61,197 nt of DNA from Desulfobulbaceae bacterium (GCA_023544645.1 JAMJFO010000014.1:1-61197), one strand, 5' to 3'; shown: positions 25,071 to 36,605, counted from the stretch's first letter. The notes: generated by a model from the sequence alone, not told the origin. Translations and numbers: made by a program.

Positions 25071-28000
25071 ATGACAAACCGCTCTTTTATTCACTTTCAC
25101 GCAATATTGATGACCGTTATGGCTCTTTTAACCTTTGCCGCCCTTGTGCCGGCATCTTCCTCTCATGCTGCAGACCGCGCCGACAATCCTGCGGAAAACA
25201 CCATCAACATCGCCTTTGATCCGGCCCGGTCATCCATGACCGGTACGTCCAGGATCACCCTGCCCCCGGATACTCCGCTCAAACTCTTTTGCGGCCCCCT
25301 GGAGATTACCGGAGCGATCCTGGAAATAGGCGGCAGAACCCCGCTCTCTCTGAAACCGACAACACAGAATATTCTCATCATTCCCGCCTCACCAACGGAA
25401 CAGGTCGTCTACGTCTCCTGGAGCCTTCTTGCCACGGGCAAGGACAACAACCTGATCAGCGACAAGGGCATAACCCTTGCCGGGTCCTGGCATCCGCTGC
25501 CGGATATTGATATGGTCTACCGGCTGGAGGCAAGGCTGCCCGAGGGCTTTACCGCCATCAGTGAAGGAGAAATCGTCACCTACTGCCTGGATAATTTGAA
25601 CAACAGGTATCTTACCACGTCCTTTGACCATCCCATCCGCTCCATCCATTTCGCCGCCGGACCTTATACGGTAAAAAGCAGAACCCTGCCGGGCGACATA
25701 CTCCTGTCGGCCTTCTTTTTTGAGGAAGACATCGAACTGGCCGAAGAATATCTGGATAAAGCCCAGTATTACCTGGAACTGTACCAGGAACTGTTGGGTC
25801 CGTATCCCTATAATCGGTACAGTATCGTTGAAAACCGGCTGCCGACGGGATACGGCATGCCGACCTACACCCTGCTTGGGCAGGCGGTGGTTCGCCTGCC
25901 CTTCATCAAGGACACCTCCCTCGGTCACGAAATACTGCATTCATGGTTCGGCAACAGCGTGTTGACCGCCGAGGACGGGGGCAACTGGAGCGAAGGACTG
26001 ACAACCTATCTTGGCGACCACTACTATGCCGAGCTGGCAGACCAGGGCGCGGACTACCGAAAAGGGCAGCTGCTGCGCTATGCATCCTATGTTCCGGCGG
26101 ACAATGATATGGCCCTCCGGGACTTCAACAATCCCAGCGACTCCCAGCCCATGGCCCGCCATATCCGGGCGGTGGGATACGACAAATCAGCCATGGTCTT
26201 CCACATGCTGCGGCAACAGCTTGGCGACGACCTCTTTTTCAAGGGACTGCGGGAATTCTACCGGAAATACCGTTTCACCCGAGCCGGATGGGACGAGATC
26301 GAAAAGAGCTTTACCGATGTTACAGGCACAGACCTGTCACCCTTTTTCGACCAGTGGCTGACCAGGCGGGACATACCGGAGCTGGACATCACTTCCATTG
26401 ATGTCACCCAGGTGAAAGGGCAGTCAACAATCTCATTTACCCTTCAACAAAATAGTGGTGAGCCCTATTCCCTGCTGGTGCCGGTCACGGTCAAGACCAG
26501 GACCAATACGGTGCAGCAGACTTTTCCCGTTTCCGAACAGAGCGTTGACATCGAGATGACCGTTGATGCGCTGCCGGTGGAAATGATCATTGATCCGGAC
26601 TATGACCTGATGCGGATGATCACCGTCGGCGAAACCCCGCCCATCTGGTCCCGGTTCATGGGCGCCGGTGAAAAAACCGTTGTTCTGCCCGTATCGGAAA
26701 AGGATGCGGAGATATACGCTCCCCTGCTCCCCATGCTTGAAGAGCTGGGATCTGAGATGATAGCGGCGGATGAACTTGCCAACGAGGATCTCGGCGGGGG
26801 CAGCTTTCTCTTTCTCGGCAGCTCCGAGCACACCCTCGGCCTGTTTGCCGGTCCATCCCATTCAGACCGTGGGGTGACTGTTGATGTGCGGGAAAACCCG
26901 CTGTCTCCCGCCCACGTCATGGCGATCATCACCTCGCCGGACAGGGAGCAGACCGGCCTGATCGCACGAAAACTCCGGCATTACGGCAAGTACAGTTTCC
27001 TCTATTTTGAGAACGGCCGGATCATCGAGAAAAATACCTCCCCGTCAAAGCAGGGCATGCGGGTCAATCTGTTTACCGAGCCTGAAGCTGTCCGGGTGCC
27101 GGACATCCGGAGCTTTGATGATATAATTGACGAAATACAAAGCAGCAGGGTGGTGTATGTAGGCGAAATGCACACTGATATGGGCAGCCATATGCTGCAG
27201 CTGCAGGTGATCCAGGCTTTGTACCAGGCCGACCCCGACCTGGCCGTCGGCATGGAAATGTTCCCCCGCTCATCCCAGGAAGCCCTGGACCGGTACATCA
27301 GCGGCGCCATTGATACGGAAAAGGAGTTCATCAAACAATCGGACTACTTCAACGTCTGGGGTTTTGATTACCGCTATTACCGGGATATCATAGAATATGC
27401 CCATCGCAACAAAATACCCATTGTCGGCCTGAATATTGAAAAAGCCATTGTCAGCAAGGTTTTCAAGGAAGGAAGTCTCGCCGGGCTTGACGAAGAACAG
27501 ATGCAGGTAATTCCCCCGGAGCGTAAACTCGATGCCCCGGGATACCGGGAGCGTCTTTCCCGGGCATTTTCCTCCCACGATCAACAAAATTTCACGGCTG
27601 ACAAGATCGGCGGTTTTATGCAGGCCCAGTCAATCTGGGACGAAGCCATGGCAGAATCCATTGTCAATTATCTTGCCGCCAACCCGGAGAAAAAAATGGT
27701 CGTTATTGCCGGCAACGGCCATATATACAAAGACAATGCCATTCCTCCCAGGGTGGTCCGGCGGATGGATATCCCCCAGAGCGTGCTCACCAGTATCCAC
27801 CAGGGAGGCACGGGCCTTGTCCCCGGCTACAAGGTGGACTACCTGGTCTACACCAGAACCATGGAACTTGAACCCTCACCCAAGGTCGGGGTGGTCCTTG
27901 AGGCGGAAAAAATCGACGACGATCCGGACCGAACCCGCCTGCGGATCAAGCAGATCAGCCCCCATGGCAAAGCCGGCGAGGCGGGTGTCAGGGAAAATGA

Positions 28001-28202
28001 CATTATCCTCTCGGTGGAGGGAGAAAAAATCGAAGACATCGAGGATCTGAAGATACTTCTCCTGGACAGGCATCCGGGCGATACCGTGACCATGAAGATC
28101 CTGCGGGAGCATACGCTGAGGCGGGATGAAGAGCTGGATCTTGAAGTGGAGCTTTCCCTGCCCATGCAATCCATGAGCATGCCCCCTTCGCATCCCCGGT
28201 AA
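25071..28202 (+). CDS. Exported M1-type metallopeptidase / ChaN-like / PDZ fusion protein
   Basis: The start at ATG 25071 is favoured by AAGGA seven bases upstream (another ATG lies at 25053), giving 1043 residues with a signal peptide (cut near SHA-AD). Residues ~40-440 are an M1-like gluzincin with the zinc motif HEILH (286-290) and the third ligand Glu308 in NWSEGL; the family's GAMEN exopeptidase motif is replaced around TGYGMP. Residues ~690-910 are a ChaN/DUF399 domain (VVYVGEMHTDMGSHMLQL, GMEMFPRSSQ, VVIAGNGHIYKDN) with its conserved GE-H and late GNGH motifs. Residues ~935-1025 are a PDZ domain (GEAGVRENDIILSVEG). It is probably a periplasmic peptidase linked to haem or metal handling. 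The fusion is read directly; function is inferred. Confidence 0.88.
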   Translation: MTNRSFIHFHAILMTVMALLTFAALVPASSSHAADRADNPAENTINIAFDPARSSMTGTSRITLPPDTPLKLFCGPLEITGAILEIGGRTPLSLKPTTQNILIIPASPTEQVVYVSWSLLATGKDNNLISDKGITLAGSWHPLPDIDMVYRLEARLPEGFTAISEGEIVTYCLDNLNNRYLTTSFDHPIRSIHFAAGPYTVKSRTLPGDILLSAFFFEEDIELAEEYLDKAQYYLELYQELLGPYPYNRYSIVENRLPTGYGMPTYTLLGQAVVRLPFIKDTSLGHEILHSWFGNSVLTAEDGGNWSEGLTTYLGDHYYAELADQGADYRKGQLLRYASYVPADNDMALRDFNNPSDSQPMARHIRAVGYDKSAMVFHMLRQQLGDDLFFKGLREFYRKYRFTRAGWDEIEKSFTDVTGTDLSPFFDQWLTRRDIPELDITSIDVTQVKGQSTISFTLQQNSGEPYSLLVPVTVKTRTNTVQQTFPVSEQSVDIEMTVDALPVEMIIDPDYDLMRMITVGETPPIWSRFMGAGEKTVVLPVSEKDAEIYAPLLPMLEELGSEMIAADELANEDLGGGSFLFLGSSEHTLGLFAGPSHSDRGVTVDVRENPLSPAHVMAIITSPDREQTGLIARKLRHYGKYSFLYFENGRIIEKNTSPSKQGMRVNLFTEPEAVRVPDIRSFDDIIDEIQSSRVVYVGEMHTDMGSHMLQLQVIQALYQADPDLAVGMEMFPRSSQEALDRYISGAIDTEKEFIKQSDYFNVWGFDYRYYRDIIEYAHRNKIPIVGLNIEKAIVSKVFKEGSLAGLDEEQMQVIPPERKLDAPGYRERLSRAFSSHDQQNFTADKIGGFMQAQSIWDEAMAESIVNYLAANPEKKMVVIAGNGHIYKDNAIPPRVVRRMDIPQSVLTSIHQGGTGLVPGYKVDYLVYTRTMELEPSPKVGVVLEAEKIDDDPDRTRLRIKQISPHGKAGEAGVRENDIILSVEGEKIEDIEDLKILLLDRHPGDTVTMKILREHTLRRDEELDLEVELSLPMQSMSMPPSHPR

Positions 28203-28275
28203 GCGTTAACATAAGCCATAAGGTTGAGTTAATAGCGATTACAGGATCCCGCTCCATCCTGACCCCGGCACCATC

Positions 28276-29289
28276 TCAGCCGTCGCGCACCGGCCACACA
28301 TGAAAATTCCTGTCTTTCTTGACGCCTACTCCCAGGGCGCCCTTGACCAGATACAGAGCCCAGGCCCAGTCGGTTTCAAAACAGCTGGTTGTTGACGACC
28401 AGTATACTTCCCTGACGGAAGTAAAGGGATTATCAGCCGGCAATGCCTGCGCGTGGTGCGAACAATCCACCAGCGACTCCAGTTCGTTGATATTGGGCAG
28501 GCGCCAGGGCCGGTCGGCTGCAGAGGCATCACGCTCATTCAAATCCCCGACCAGATCCACTGCTTCAGGCCAGCTGACCACTTCATCGGACAGTGAGGCG
28601 CGGCAAAGCCATTCCAGACCCGTCAGCCTGTCCAACACCGACGCATTGTTGACCAGGAATCGCCGGGACGGCCAGCTGACTCCTGTTGCCGATCCTCCAT
28701 CCTGCGCCGGGTCCTTTTCCTCAAGTACCGCTCCTTTTTCACTGTAACAGAGATGCTGCCCGGTTTCGGGCAGAAGACTGCTTGATCCCCTCACCGGCCA
28801 GACAAAGCAGTCCTGGGTTTTATTGCCGTAAAACATTCGTGCTCCGTCCAAGTGGACATACCACGCATAGGCCGTATTGATGGCAGCGGTGGTGGACGAC
28901 CAGTACCAGCCGAGAAAAACATTGTGAAAAGGGTGGTCCGCCGGCAGCGCGGGACGTTTAGTCTGGTAGGAAATCAGGCTCCGCAGTTCTCTCCTGTTCG
29001 GCAAACGCCAGTCGGCAAACCCGAAGGCTGACCGCGCGTTCATGTCCCGGACAAAATCCAGGGTCTCCTTCCAGGAGAGAGGGAATTCAGGCAGATTCGC
29101 GTTCAACGTCCAGGTCAGCCCGGTGAGCCGGTCATCCACTGTCTCCTCAGCGGTGACAAAACGGGGGGCAGGCCACTCAAGACCGCGGAGCAGTTCTCCA
29201 TCCTGCCCCGTGCCCCGGCAGGGAATTTCACGGCCATCCTGGTCATAACAGCCATGCTGGCCGGTTCGTTGAAAAGAGTGCAGATTCAT
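28276..29289 (-). CDS. DUF1566 (Lcl C-terminal type) protein with two domain copies
   Basis: The 337-residue protein consists of two similar halves. Each has a motif RLTGLTW or RLTGLEW, a WRLPN motif with an asparagine/arginine-rich follow-up (RRELRSLI; NINELESLV), the phrase YWSSTT, and an end block VWPVR. These are the marks of DUF1566, a C-type-lectin-like fold found in secreted and intracellular bacterial proteins. No signal peptide is seen (MNLHSFQRTGQHGCYDQDG), so it may be cytoplasmic. Function unknown; carbohydrate or surface binding is only a guess from the fold. It is a single gene. Confidence 0.85.
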   Translation of the reverse strand: MNLHSFQRTGQHGCYDQDGREIPCRGTGQDGELLRGLEWPAPRFVTAEETVDDRLTGLTWTLNANLPEFPLSWKETLDFVRDMNARSAFGFADWRLPNRRELRSLISYQTKRPALPADHPFHNVFLGWYWSSTTAAINTAYAWYVHLDGARMFYGNKTQDCFVWPVRGSSSLLPETGQHLCYSEKGAVLEEKDPAQDGGSATGVSWPSRRFLVNNASVLDRLTGLEWLCRASLSDEVVSWPEAVDLVGDLNERDASAADRPWRLPNINELESLVDCSHHAQALPADNPFTSVREVYWSSTTSCFETDWAWALYLVKGALGVGVKKDRNFHVWPVRDG

Positions 29290-29380
29290 GTTTTTTATTA
29301 TATTAGCGCTCTAGGGATGTTTTTAACAGCACTTGCAGGCGGTTACAGTTTGGTGCAGATCCGCAAAAGAGATCTGTCCG

Positions 29381-30202
29381 CTATCCGGTGCAATGGTGCA
29401 GTGCTGATGCAAGTTGCCGGGCCTGTCTGGTCAGCGGCACGTCATGGACCCGGAGAATGTCTGCCCCGGCCATCGCGCAGTAAAGAGAAAGCATGGCCGT
29501 GGCACAGTCCCGCCGGTCAACCTCCAGGTCAAGGATTCTGCCGATGAATGCCTTGCGGGAGTGGCCGATAAGGACCGGGCAGCCGGTCTCTTGAAACCGG
29601 GCAATATTTCTGACAATGGTTAGGTTGTGTTCCACGGTCTTGCCGAATCCGATGCCGGGATCAACGATGATCCTTTCCCTGGCAATACCGTTGGCTGCCA
29701 GCCAGTCTATCCTTTGCCGGAAGAAATCCATGATCTCGGCAATCACATCATCATAATGGGGATCAATCTGCATGGTGTCGGGCGTGCCCTGCATATGCAT
29801 GATGACCAGGGGACCGTTGTATTCCCGCGCAACCCGCACCATATCCGGATCATACCGCAGCGCGCTGATGTCATTGACCATGGTGGCCCCCGCAGCCAGG
29901 GCCTTTTCCGCCACTGCCGCCTTGGTGGTGTCGATGGATATCGGCAGGTCGGTCATCCGGCGGATGCGTCCGATGACCGGGATGACCCGGGCAAGCTCTT
30001 CCTGCTCGCTGACCGGTTCGGCAAAGGGCCTGGTGGACTCCCCGCCCACATCAAAAATGTCCACCCCGGCGTCAAGCATCCTGCTGATCTGCATGGTAAT
30101 CATTTCATCATCCATCAGCAGGCCGCCATCGGAGAACGAATCCGGGGTGATATTGAGGATCCCCATGATTTCAGGTGCTGTATCCACTGCCATGTTGTTC
30201 AC
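29381..30202 (-). CDS. folP: Dihydropteroate synthase
   Basis: The 273-residue cytoplasmic enzyme joins 6-hydroxymethyl-7,8-dihydropterin pyrophosphate and p-aminobenzoate to dihydropteroate in folate synthesis. Family motifs: MGILNITPDSFSDGG, DVGGESTRP, the SIDTTKAAVAEKAL strand, NDISAL, IIVDPGIGFGKT and LIGHSRKAFI. The frame opens with GTG 30202; an ATG three codons on (30193) is an alternative start. It follows ftsH, separated by the ftsH hairpin, so it is transcribed by read-through or from its own weak promoter. Confidence 0.97.
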   Translation of the reverse strand: MNNMAVDTAPEIMGILNITPDSFSDGGLLMDDEMITMQISRMLDAGVDIFDVGGESTRPFAEPVSEQEELARVIPVIGRIRRMTDLPISIDTTKAAVAEKALAAGATMVNDISALRYDPDMVRVAREYNGPLVIMHMQGTPDTMQIDPHYDDVIAEIMDFFRQRIDWLAANGIARERIIVDPGIGFGKTVEHNLTIVRNIARFQETGCPVLIGHSRKAFIGRILDLEVDRRDCATAMLSLYCAMAGADILRVHDVPLTRQARQLASALHHCTG

Positions 30203-30217
30203 TGATCCCGTTTTATG

Positions 30218-30250
30218 AAAAAAAAGGCACAGAGTGTGACCCTGTGCCTT
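30218..30250 (-). terminator. Terminator between ftsH and folP
   Basis: AAGGCACAG (30224-30232) and CTGTGCCTT (30242-30250) form a 9-bp stem. On the minus strand it is followed by eight T (30225 down to 30218). It begins 30 bases behind the ftsH stop codon and would reduce transcription into folP. Confidence 0.85.
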
Positions 30251-30280
30251 GGCGTTAATACCTTAAAGAGAAGATAGGAA

Positions 30281-32137
30281 CTACTGCTGCGCGGCCTCGC
30301 CGGCCGGACTGCTCTCCTGTGCCCCGGCAGCGGCTGCTTTCTGCTCTTCATGCTCCTTAATGATCCGGTCAAGATCTTCAAGCACGATGGTTTCCCTCTC
30401 CAGGAGTTCCAGAGCCACCGCTTTGAGTATATCAATATTCTCTTCCAGCAACTTGATCACCCGGTCCCGGGCCTCCAGGACTATCCTCTTGACCGCATCA
30501 TCTATCTTGCGGGCGGTGTCTTCGCTGAAATCACGATGCTGGGCAATCTCGCGGCCGAGGAAGATCTGCTCTTCCTTTTTGCCGTAGGTCAGGGGCCCCA
30601 GTTCATCGCTCATACCCCATTCGCAGACCATCCTGCGCGCCAGGTCAGTGGCCCTTTCCAGGTCATTGCCGGCGCCGGTGGTTATTTCATTAAAAACAAG
30701 CTGCTCCGCCACTCTGCCGCCGAAAAGGATGCAGATGGTTTTCTGCAAAAAGTCCTTGGAATGGGTATATTTCTCGTCAATGGGCAGCTGCATGGTCAAG
30801 CCGAGAGCCCTGCCCCGGGGAATGATTGTTACCTTGTGGATGGGGTCGGTATCGGGCAGCAGGCGCGCAACCAGGGCGTGGCCGGCCTCGTGGTAGGCCG
30901 TGACTTCCTTTTCCTTTTCACTGATGATCATGGACTTGCGTTCCGTGCCCATAATGATCTTGTCCTTGGCCATTTCAAGCTGCTCGGTGGTTACGTCCTC
31001 CGCTCCGGCCCGGGCTGCCATCAGGGCGGCCTCGTTGATCAGGTTTTCAAGATCCGCCCCGGAAAATCCGGGGGTGCCGCGGGCAATGACCGCCAGGTCG
31101 ACATCCTTGGCCAGCTTGGTCTTTTTGCCGTAAATTTCGAGTATTTTTTCCCGTCCCTTGATATCAGGAACAGGAACGATGACCTGACGGTCAAAACGGC
31201 CCGGCCTCAGAAGGGCCGGGTCAAGGACATCGGGCCGGTTGGTCGCGGCAATAATGATCACGCCTTCGTTGGCTTCAAAACCATCCATCTCCACCAGCAG
31301 CTGGTTGAGGGTCTGTTCACGTTCATCGTGCCCGCCCCCCAGTCCGGCGCCGCGGTGCCGGCCGACCGCGTCGATTTCGTCGATGAATATGATGCAGGGC
31401 GCATTTTTCTTGCCCTGGGTAAACAGATCACGAACCCTTGAGGCCCCGACACCGACGAACATTTCGACAAAATCGGAGCCGCTGATGGTAAAAAACGGCA
31501 CATCTGCTTCCCCGGCAATGGCCCGGGCAAGAAGAGTCTTTCCGGTGCCGGGAGATCCGGCGAGCAGGACACCCTTGGGAATCCGACCGCCCAGCTTGGT
31601 AAATTTCTGGGGATCGCGGAGAAAATCGATAATTTCCTCCAGCTCCGCCTTGGACTCGTCAATACCGGCGACATCCTTGAAGGTGACCTTGTGTTCACCG
31701 CTTTCACGCAGCTTGGCCCTGGTCTTGCCAAAGGAAAGCGCACCGCCCTTGCCTCCCATCTGCATCTGGCGCATGAAAAATATCCAGACACCGATCAACA
31801 GAATCATCGGAAACCAGGAGATGAAAATAGACATCCACATGGAATCCTTTTCCGGCTCCTTGACCGAAATATCAACGCCGGATTCACGCAGCATGGGGAT
31901 CAACTCCGTATCGTCGGGAGCAACCGTAATAAAGGGACTGCCATCACGGCCGGTACCCAGGATCTTCTCCCCCTGGATGGTAACTCGGTTTATAACCCCG
32001 GTCTCAACGCTCGACCAGAACTCGCTGTAGGTCATCTGGCTGCTCTGGCCCTGGGGTTTATTAAAAACATTGAAGAGCAGTATCATGGTCAGGCCGATCA
32101 CCAGCCACATGCTCAGATTCTTATAAAACGTATTCAA
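30281..32137 (-). CDS. ftsH: ATP-dependent zinc metalloprotease FtsH
   Basis: The 618-residue membrane-bound AAA+ protease has two N-terminal membrane helices (~7-25 and ~102-122) around a periplasmic domain. It has Walker A GSPGTGKT (194-201), Walker [12 protein letters not shown], the pore-loop region [17 protein letters not shown], the second-region-of-homology [21 protein letters not shown] and the zinc motif HEAGH near residue 417. It degrades unassembled membrane proteins and short-lived regulators. The tail is Ala/Glu-rich, as in many homologues. It follows carB at 80 bases. Confidence 0.98.
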   Translation of the reverse strand: MNTFYKNLSMWLVIGLTMILLFNVFNKPQGQSSQMTYSEFWSSVETGVINRVTIQGEKILGTGRDGSPFITVAPDDTELIPMLRESGVDISVKEPEKDSMWMSIFISWFPMILLIGVWIFFMRQMQMGGKGGALSFGKTRAKLRESGEHKVTFKDVAGIDESKAELEEIIDFLRDPQKFTKLGGRIPKGVLLAGSPGTGKTLLARAIAGEADVPFFTISGSDFVEMFVGVGASRVRDLFTQGKKNAPCIIFIDEIDAVGRHRGAGLGGGHDEREQTLNQLLVEMDGFEANEGVIIIAATNRPDVLDPALLRPGRFDRQVIVPVPDIKGREKILEIYGKKTKLAKDVDLAVIARGTPGFSGADLENLINEAALMAARAGAEDVTTEQLEMAKDKIIMGTERKSMIISEKEKEVTAYHEAGHALVARLLPDTDPIHKVTIIPRGRALGLTMQLPIDEKYTHSKDFLQKTICILFGGRVAEQLVFNEITTGAGNDLERATDLARRMVCEWGMSDELGPLTYGKKEEQIFLGREIAQHRDFSEDTARKIDDAVKRIVLEARDRVIKLLEENIDILKAVALELLERETIVLEDLDRIIKEHEEQKAAAAGAQESSPAGEAAQQ

Positions 32138-32217
32138 TCAATCCTCCGAAAGGGAAAAATTCACCCGAAAAATCATATGTCTCTAGATAGTAATGCTTTT
32201 TGGCATAAAGTCCAGCC

Positions 32218-35200
32218 CTAGCAACCACCGGCCGGAGAAAATTCCTGCACCGTCTGCACGGACGCCTCCTCCCGGATCAAGGTTCCTATGGCCTGGGTCA
32301 TGGACAGGGCGCCGGTGATGGTCGTGGTGTACGGAATATGAAGATCAAGGGCGGCCCGGCGGATGGTATAGGAATCCTCGGTTGTCCGGGAGCCTGACGA
32401 GGTATTGATAATCCACTGGACTTTGCCGTCCTGGAGCTTGTCCAGGATGTGGGGCCGTCCCTGGGAAATCTTGTTGACCTCTTCGCACTGGATATCCGCT
32501 TCCCGCAATCTGGCGGCAGTGCCGCGGGTGGCCAGGATGGAAAAACCCAGCCCGACCAGCTCCCTGGCCACCTGGACCACAGCGTCCTTGTCTCCATGCC
32601 GGACGCTGACAAACGCCCGTCCGGACACCGGCAGCACCTGCCCGGCAGCCTGCTGGGACTTGGCAACGGCGAGACCGAGCGATGAATCGATGCCCATGAC
32701 CTCGCCGGTTGATTTCATTTCCGGACCCAGAAGCGTATCGACATTCTGGAAACGGTCAAAGGGAAACACCGCCTCTTTCACCGCCCAGTGCGTGATTTTC
32801 TTTTCTTCGGTGAAGCCCAGCTGCTCCAGGGTCATACCCATCATCACCTTAGTGGCGATCTTGGCCAGCGGCACTCCGGTTGCCTTGCTGACAAAAGGAA
32901 CGGTACGGGAGGCGCGCGGATTGACCTCCAGGACAAAAAGGGTTTCGCCTTTGACGGCGTACTGCACGTTCATCAGGCCCACCACACCGAGTTCTTCGGC
33001 CATGGCCCTGGTGGCCCGGGAGATCTCTTCGATCATGGACTCTTTGAGGGTGTGCGGCGGCAGCACACAGGCGGAATCGCCTGAATGGATGCCCGCCTCC
33101 TCGATATGCTCCATGATGCCGCCGATAACCGTGGCGGCGCCGTCCGAAACCGCGTCCACATCCACTTCAATGGCATCTTTCAGGAACTGGTCCAGAAGAA
33201 CCGGATGCTCGGACATGGCTATCCCCGGAAGGGCCATAAAATCGCGGATGCCCTGATCATTGTAAACGATCCGCATATCCCGGCCGCCAAGGACATAGGA
33301 AGGTCGCATAACCACCGGATAGCCGATCCTGTTGGCCGCTTCCAGGGCCTCCTCAAGGGTAAATGCGGTGTCGTTGTCAGGCTGCCGCAGACCGAGCTTC
33401 TGCAGAAACTGCTGAAATCTCTTGCGGTCTTCGGCCCGGTCAATGGCGTCGGGTGGGGTGCCGATGATCCTGACCCCTTTCCGGTCAAGGGGCACCGCCA
33501 GGTTCAACGGCGTCTGGCCGCCGAACTGGACGATGACTCCGTCCGGTTTCTCCCGCTCGATGATATCCAGCACATCCTCCCTGGTCAGGGGTTCAAAATA
33601 GAGCTTGTCCGAGGTATCATAGTCAGTGGAGACCGTTTCCGGGTTAGAATTGACCATGATCGATTCCACGCCGATCTCGCGAAGGGCAAATGACGCGTGC
33701 ACACAGCAGTAATCAAATTCTATGCCCTGGCCGATGCGGTTGGGGCCGCCGCCGAGGATCATTATCTTTTTCCGGTCCGACACCCGGACCTCGTCCTCCT
33801 GTTCATAGGTGGAATAATAATAGGGGGTGTAGGATTCAAATTCCGCGGCGCAGGTGTCGACAAGCTTGAAAACCGGTTCAATGTTGTTTTCCCTGCGCAA
33901 TTCACGGATATCGTCCTCGGAGGTGCCGGTCAGCTTTGCCAGCTGGTGATCGGAAAAGCCGAGCTGCTTGACTTTATACAGGTATTCACTGTCCAGGTTG
34001 GTAAAACCTTTGGCAGCAACTTCTTCACCCGCCACCACGATTTCCTGCAGATTGGTCAGGAACCAGGGGTCGATTTTAGTCAGGTCGTAGATATGTTCGA
34101 TGGTCATACCCCGGCGCAGCGCCTCGAACAGGAAGGCCACCCGCCTGGAGTTGGGCTTGGTCAATCCCAGCTGCAGGTCGTCGGTGTCCATATCCTGCAT
34201 TTCCTCCTTGCCGTCAAAACCAAAGCCCATCCGGCCCGTCTCCAGGGAGCGCATGCCCTTCTGGAACGCCTCCTTGAAGGTGCGGCCGATGGCCATGGTT
34301 TCACCCACCGATTTCATGGCCGTGGACAGGACATCCTCGGCCTCGGGAAATTTTTCAAAGGTCCAGCGGGGAATTTTGACCACACAGTAGTCAATGGTCG
34401 GTTCAAAGGCGGCGTAGGTTTCCCGGGTGATATCGTTTCTGATCTCGTCCAGGGTGTAGCCCACGGCAAGCTTGGCGGCAATCTTAGCAATGGGAAAACC
34501 GGTGGCCTTTGATGCCAGGGCAGAGGAGCGGGAGACCCGGGGATTCATCTCAATGATCATCTGCTCGCCGTTTTCCGGATTGACCGCGAACTGAACGTTG
34601 GAGCCGCCGGTCTCCACCCCTATTTCACGGATGATGGCAATGGCCGCGTCCCGCATTTCCTGATATTCGCGGTCGGTCAGGGTCTGGGCCGGGGCAACGG
34701 TAATCGAATCCCCGGTATGAACACCCATGGCATCCATATTCTCGATGGAACAGATAATGACCACGTTGTCATTCTTGTCCCGCATCACCTCGAGCTCGAA
34801 TTCTTTCCAGCCCAGCAGACTTCTTTCCAGCATGACTTCAGTGGTCATGGAAAGATCAAGTCCGGCAGTGGCCATCTCCTTGAGCTCCTTGCGGTTGTAG
34901 GCGACACCGCCGCCGGTCCCTCCCAGGGTGAAACTGGGCCGGACAATGATCGGGAAGCCGATTTTTTCAGCGGCGGTCATGGCGTCTTCCAGCGTATGGA
35001 CGATGGCGGATTCCGGGACCTTGAGGCCGATCTTCTTCATGGCCGCCCGGAACTCCTCACGGCCTTCGGCCTTGCGGATGACCGCAATGTTGGCGGCCAG
35101 CATTTCCACGCCGTATTTTTCCAGGATGCCGGTCTCGGCAACCTTGATGGCGGTGTTGAGCGCGGTCTGTCCCCCCAGGGTCGGAAGCAGCGCGTCCGGC

Positions 35201-35445
35201 CTTTCCCGCTCGATAACCTTGATGACGTATTCGGGCGTGATGGGCTCGATATAGGTGCGGTCCGCAAGTTCCGGATCGGTCATGATGGTGGCCGGGTTGG
35301 AGTTGATCAGCACTACCTCGTAGCCTTCTTCCTTCAAGGCCTTGACAGCCTGGGCGCCGGAATAATCAAACTCGCAGGCCTGGCTGATGATGATCGGTCC
35401 TGAACCAATAATAAGGATCTTATGGATGTCTGTACGTTTGGGCAT
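32218..35445 (-). CDS. carB: Carbamoyl-phosphate synthase large subunit
   Basis: The 1075-residue enzyme has the usual two homologous ATP-grasp halves ([20 protein letters not shown]; later [20 protein letters not shown]), the linking oligomerisation domain, and a C-terminal MGS-like allosteric domain ([15 protein letters not shown]). It makes carbamoyl phosphate from bicarbonate, ammonia channelled from CarA and two ATP, for pyrimidine and arginine synthesis. It lies 23 bases behind carA in the same operon. Full length, no missing motif. Confidence 0.98.
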   Translation of the reverse strand: MPKRTDIHKILIIGSGPIIISQACEFDYSGAQAVKALKEEGYEVVLINSNPATIMTDPELADRTYIEPITPEYVIKVIERERPDALLPTLGGQTALNTAIKVAETGILEKYGVEMLAANIAVIRKAEGREEFRAAMKKIGLKVPESAIVHTLEDAMTAAEKIGFPIIVRPSFTLGGTGGGVAYNRKELKEMATAGLDLSMTTEVMLERSLLGWKEFELEVMRDKNDNVVIICSIENMDAMGVHTGDSITVAPAQTLTDREYQEMRDAAIAIIREIGVETGGSNVQFAVNPENGEQMIIEMNPRVSRSSALASKATGFPIAKIAAKLAVGYTLDEIRNDITRETYAAFEPTIDYCVVKIPRWTFEKFPEAEDVLSTAMKSVGETMAIGRTFKEAFQKGMRSLETGRMGFGFDGKEEMQDMDTDDLQLGLTKPNSRRVAFLFEALRRGMTIEHIYDLTKIDPWFLTNLQEIVVAGEEVAAKGFTNLDSEYLYKVKQLGFSDHQLAKLTGTSEDDIRELRRENNIEPVFKLVDTCAAEFESYTPYYYSTYEQEDEVRVSDRKKIMILGGGPNRIGQGIEFDYCCVHASFALREIGVESIMVNSNPETVSTDYDTSDKLYFEPLTREDVLDIIEREKPDGVIVQFGGQTPLNLAVPLDRKGVRIIGTPPDAIDRAEDRKRFQQFLQKLGLRQPDNDTAFTLEEALEAANRIGYPVVMRPSYVLGGRDMRIVYNDQGIRDFMALPGIAMSEHPVLLDQFLKDAIEVDVDAVSDGAATVIGGIMEHIEEAGIHSGDSACVLPPHTLKESMIEEISRATRAMAEELGVVGLMNVQYAVKGETLFVLEVNPRASRTVPFVSKATGVPLAKIATKVMMGMTLEQLGFTEEKKITHWAVKEAVFPFDRFQNVDTLLGPEMKSTGEVMGIDSSLGLAVAKSQQAAGQVLPVSGRAFVSVRHGDKDAVVQVARELVGLGFSILATRGTAARLREADIQCEEVNKISQGRPHILDKLQDGKVQWIINTSSGSRTTEDSYTIRRAALDLHIPYTTTITGALSMTQAIGTLIREEASVQTVQEFSPAGGC

Positions 35446-35468
35446 GGTTATGCAACCTGTTTTTCAAT

Positions 35469-36605
35469 TTATCTACAATCAGTTTTTTTTTCGCTTTCGC
35501 TTTTCATCAGATCGATGAACCGGTCGAACAGATACTCGGCATCATGGGGGCCCGGCGCATGTTCGGGATGATACTGTACCGAGAAGGCCGGATATTTTTT
35601 GTGCCGCATTCCCTCAAGGCTGTTGTCATTGAGATTGATATGGGTCACTTCGACATCATCGGGCAGACTGGCGGGATCGACACAAAAACCATGGTTCTGG
35701 GAAGTGATTTCCACCTTGCCGGTGGTCAGATCCTTGACCGGCTGATTGCCGCCGCGGTGGCCGAATTTCAGTTTGTAGGTCGATCCGCCGTAGGCAAGTC
35801 CAAGCATCTGGTGGCCGAGGCAGATGCCGAAGATCGGCGCCTGGCCCAACAGTTGGCGGAGGTTTTCCACCACTCCGACAATACCGGCCGGATCACCGGG
35901 CCCGTTGGAAAGAAAAACCCCGTCCGGTTCCAGGGCCAGCACCTCCGAAGCCGCGGTGGTGGCCGGCACGACCTGGAGCGCGCATCCGCGGTCGGCAAGG
36001 AGCCGGAGCTGATTGTATTTGATGCCGTAATCAAAGGCCACGACCTTGAATTTGCCCTTATCACCGTCAGCAAACCCGTGTCCCGGGGCCGGACCGTTTT
36101 CCGTCCACCGGTAGGGAGCAGCGGTTGTCACCCGCTCGACCATGTCCCGGCCGACCAGTCCCGGCCACTGTTTGGCCCGGCGGACCAGGGAATCGCCGTC
36201 CAGGTCCTCGGTGGAGATGACTGCTTTCATTGCTCCGCGGGTACGGATAATCCGGGTAAGCATCCGGGTGTCGATGCCGGTTATGCCGAGAACGTTGTAC
36301 TTCCGCAGGAAATCGGCCAGGGTGGCGGTGGAGCGAAAATTGCTCGGAATCGCCTGGTATTCACGCATCAGAAACGCGCGGGGATGAACGGAATCAGATT
36401 CAATATCCTCTTCGTTGACCCCGTAATTCCCGATAAGGGGATAGGTCATGGTCACCAGTTGCGCTGTATAGGAGGGATCCATCAAGATCTCCTGGTAGCC
36501 GCTCATGCTGGTGTTGAAAACGATTTCACCGATTGCCTCGCCGCTGCCGGTAAAGGATTCTCCTGTGAGGACTGTGCCGTCCTCGAGACCGATCAATGCT
36601 TTCAT
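35469..36605 (-). CDS. carA: Carbamoyl-phosphate synthase small subunit (glutaminase)
   Basis: The 378-residue protein has the N-terminal CPSase small-chain domain (ALIGLEDGTVLTGESF) and a class-I glutamine amidotransferase domain with nucleophile cysteine in PIFGICLGHQML and the His/Glu pair in QYHPEHAPGPHD. It hydrolyses glutamine and feeds ammonia to CarB. Its start overlaps the end of waaA by four bases (ATGA), so translation is coupled. Confidence 0.97.
   Translation of the reverse strand: MKALIGLEDGTVLTGESFTGSGEAIGEIVFNTSMSGYQEILMDPSYTAQLVTMTYPLIGNYGVNEEDIESDSVHPRAFLMREYQAIPSNFRSTATLADFLRKYNVLGITGIDTRMLTRIIRTRGAMKAVISTEDLDGDSLVRRAKQWPGLVGRDMVERVTTAAPYRWTENGPAPGHGFADGDKGKFKVVAFDYGIKYNQLRLLADRGCALQVVPATTAASEVLALEPDGVFLSNGPGDPAGIVGVVENLRQLLGQAPIFGICLGHQMLGLAYGGSTYKLKFGHRGGNQPVKDLTTGKVEITSQNHGFCVDPASLPDDVEVTHINLNDNSLEGMRHKKYPAFSVQYHPEHAPGPHDAEYLFDRFIDLMKSESEKKTDCR

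Noticed and set aside
30350-31441. 363-codon open frame on the plus strand
   Set aside because: It is antisense to ftsH, which carries all catalytic motifs.
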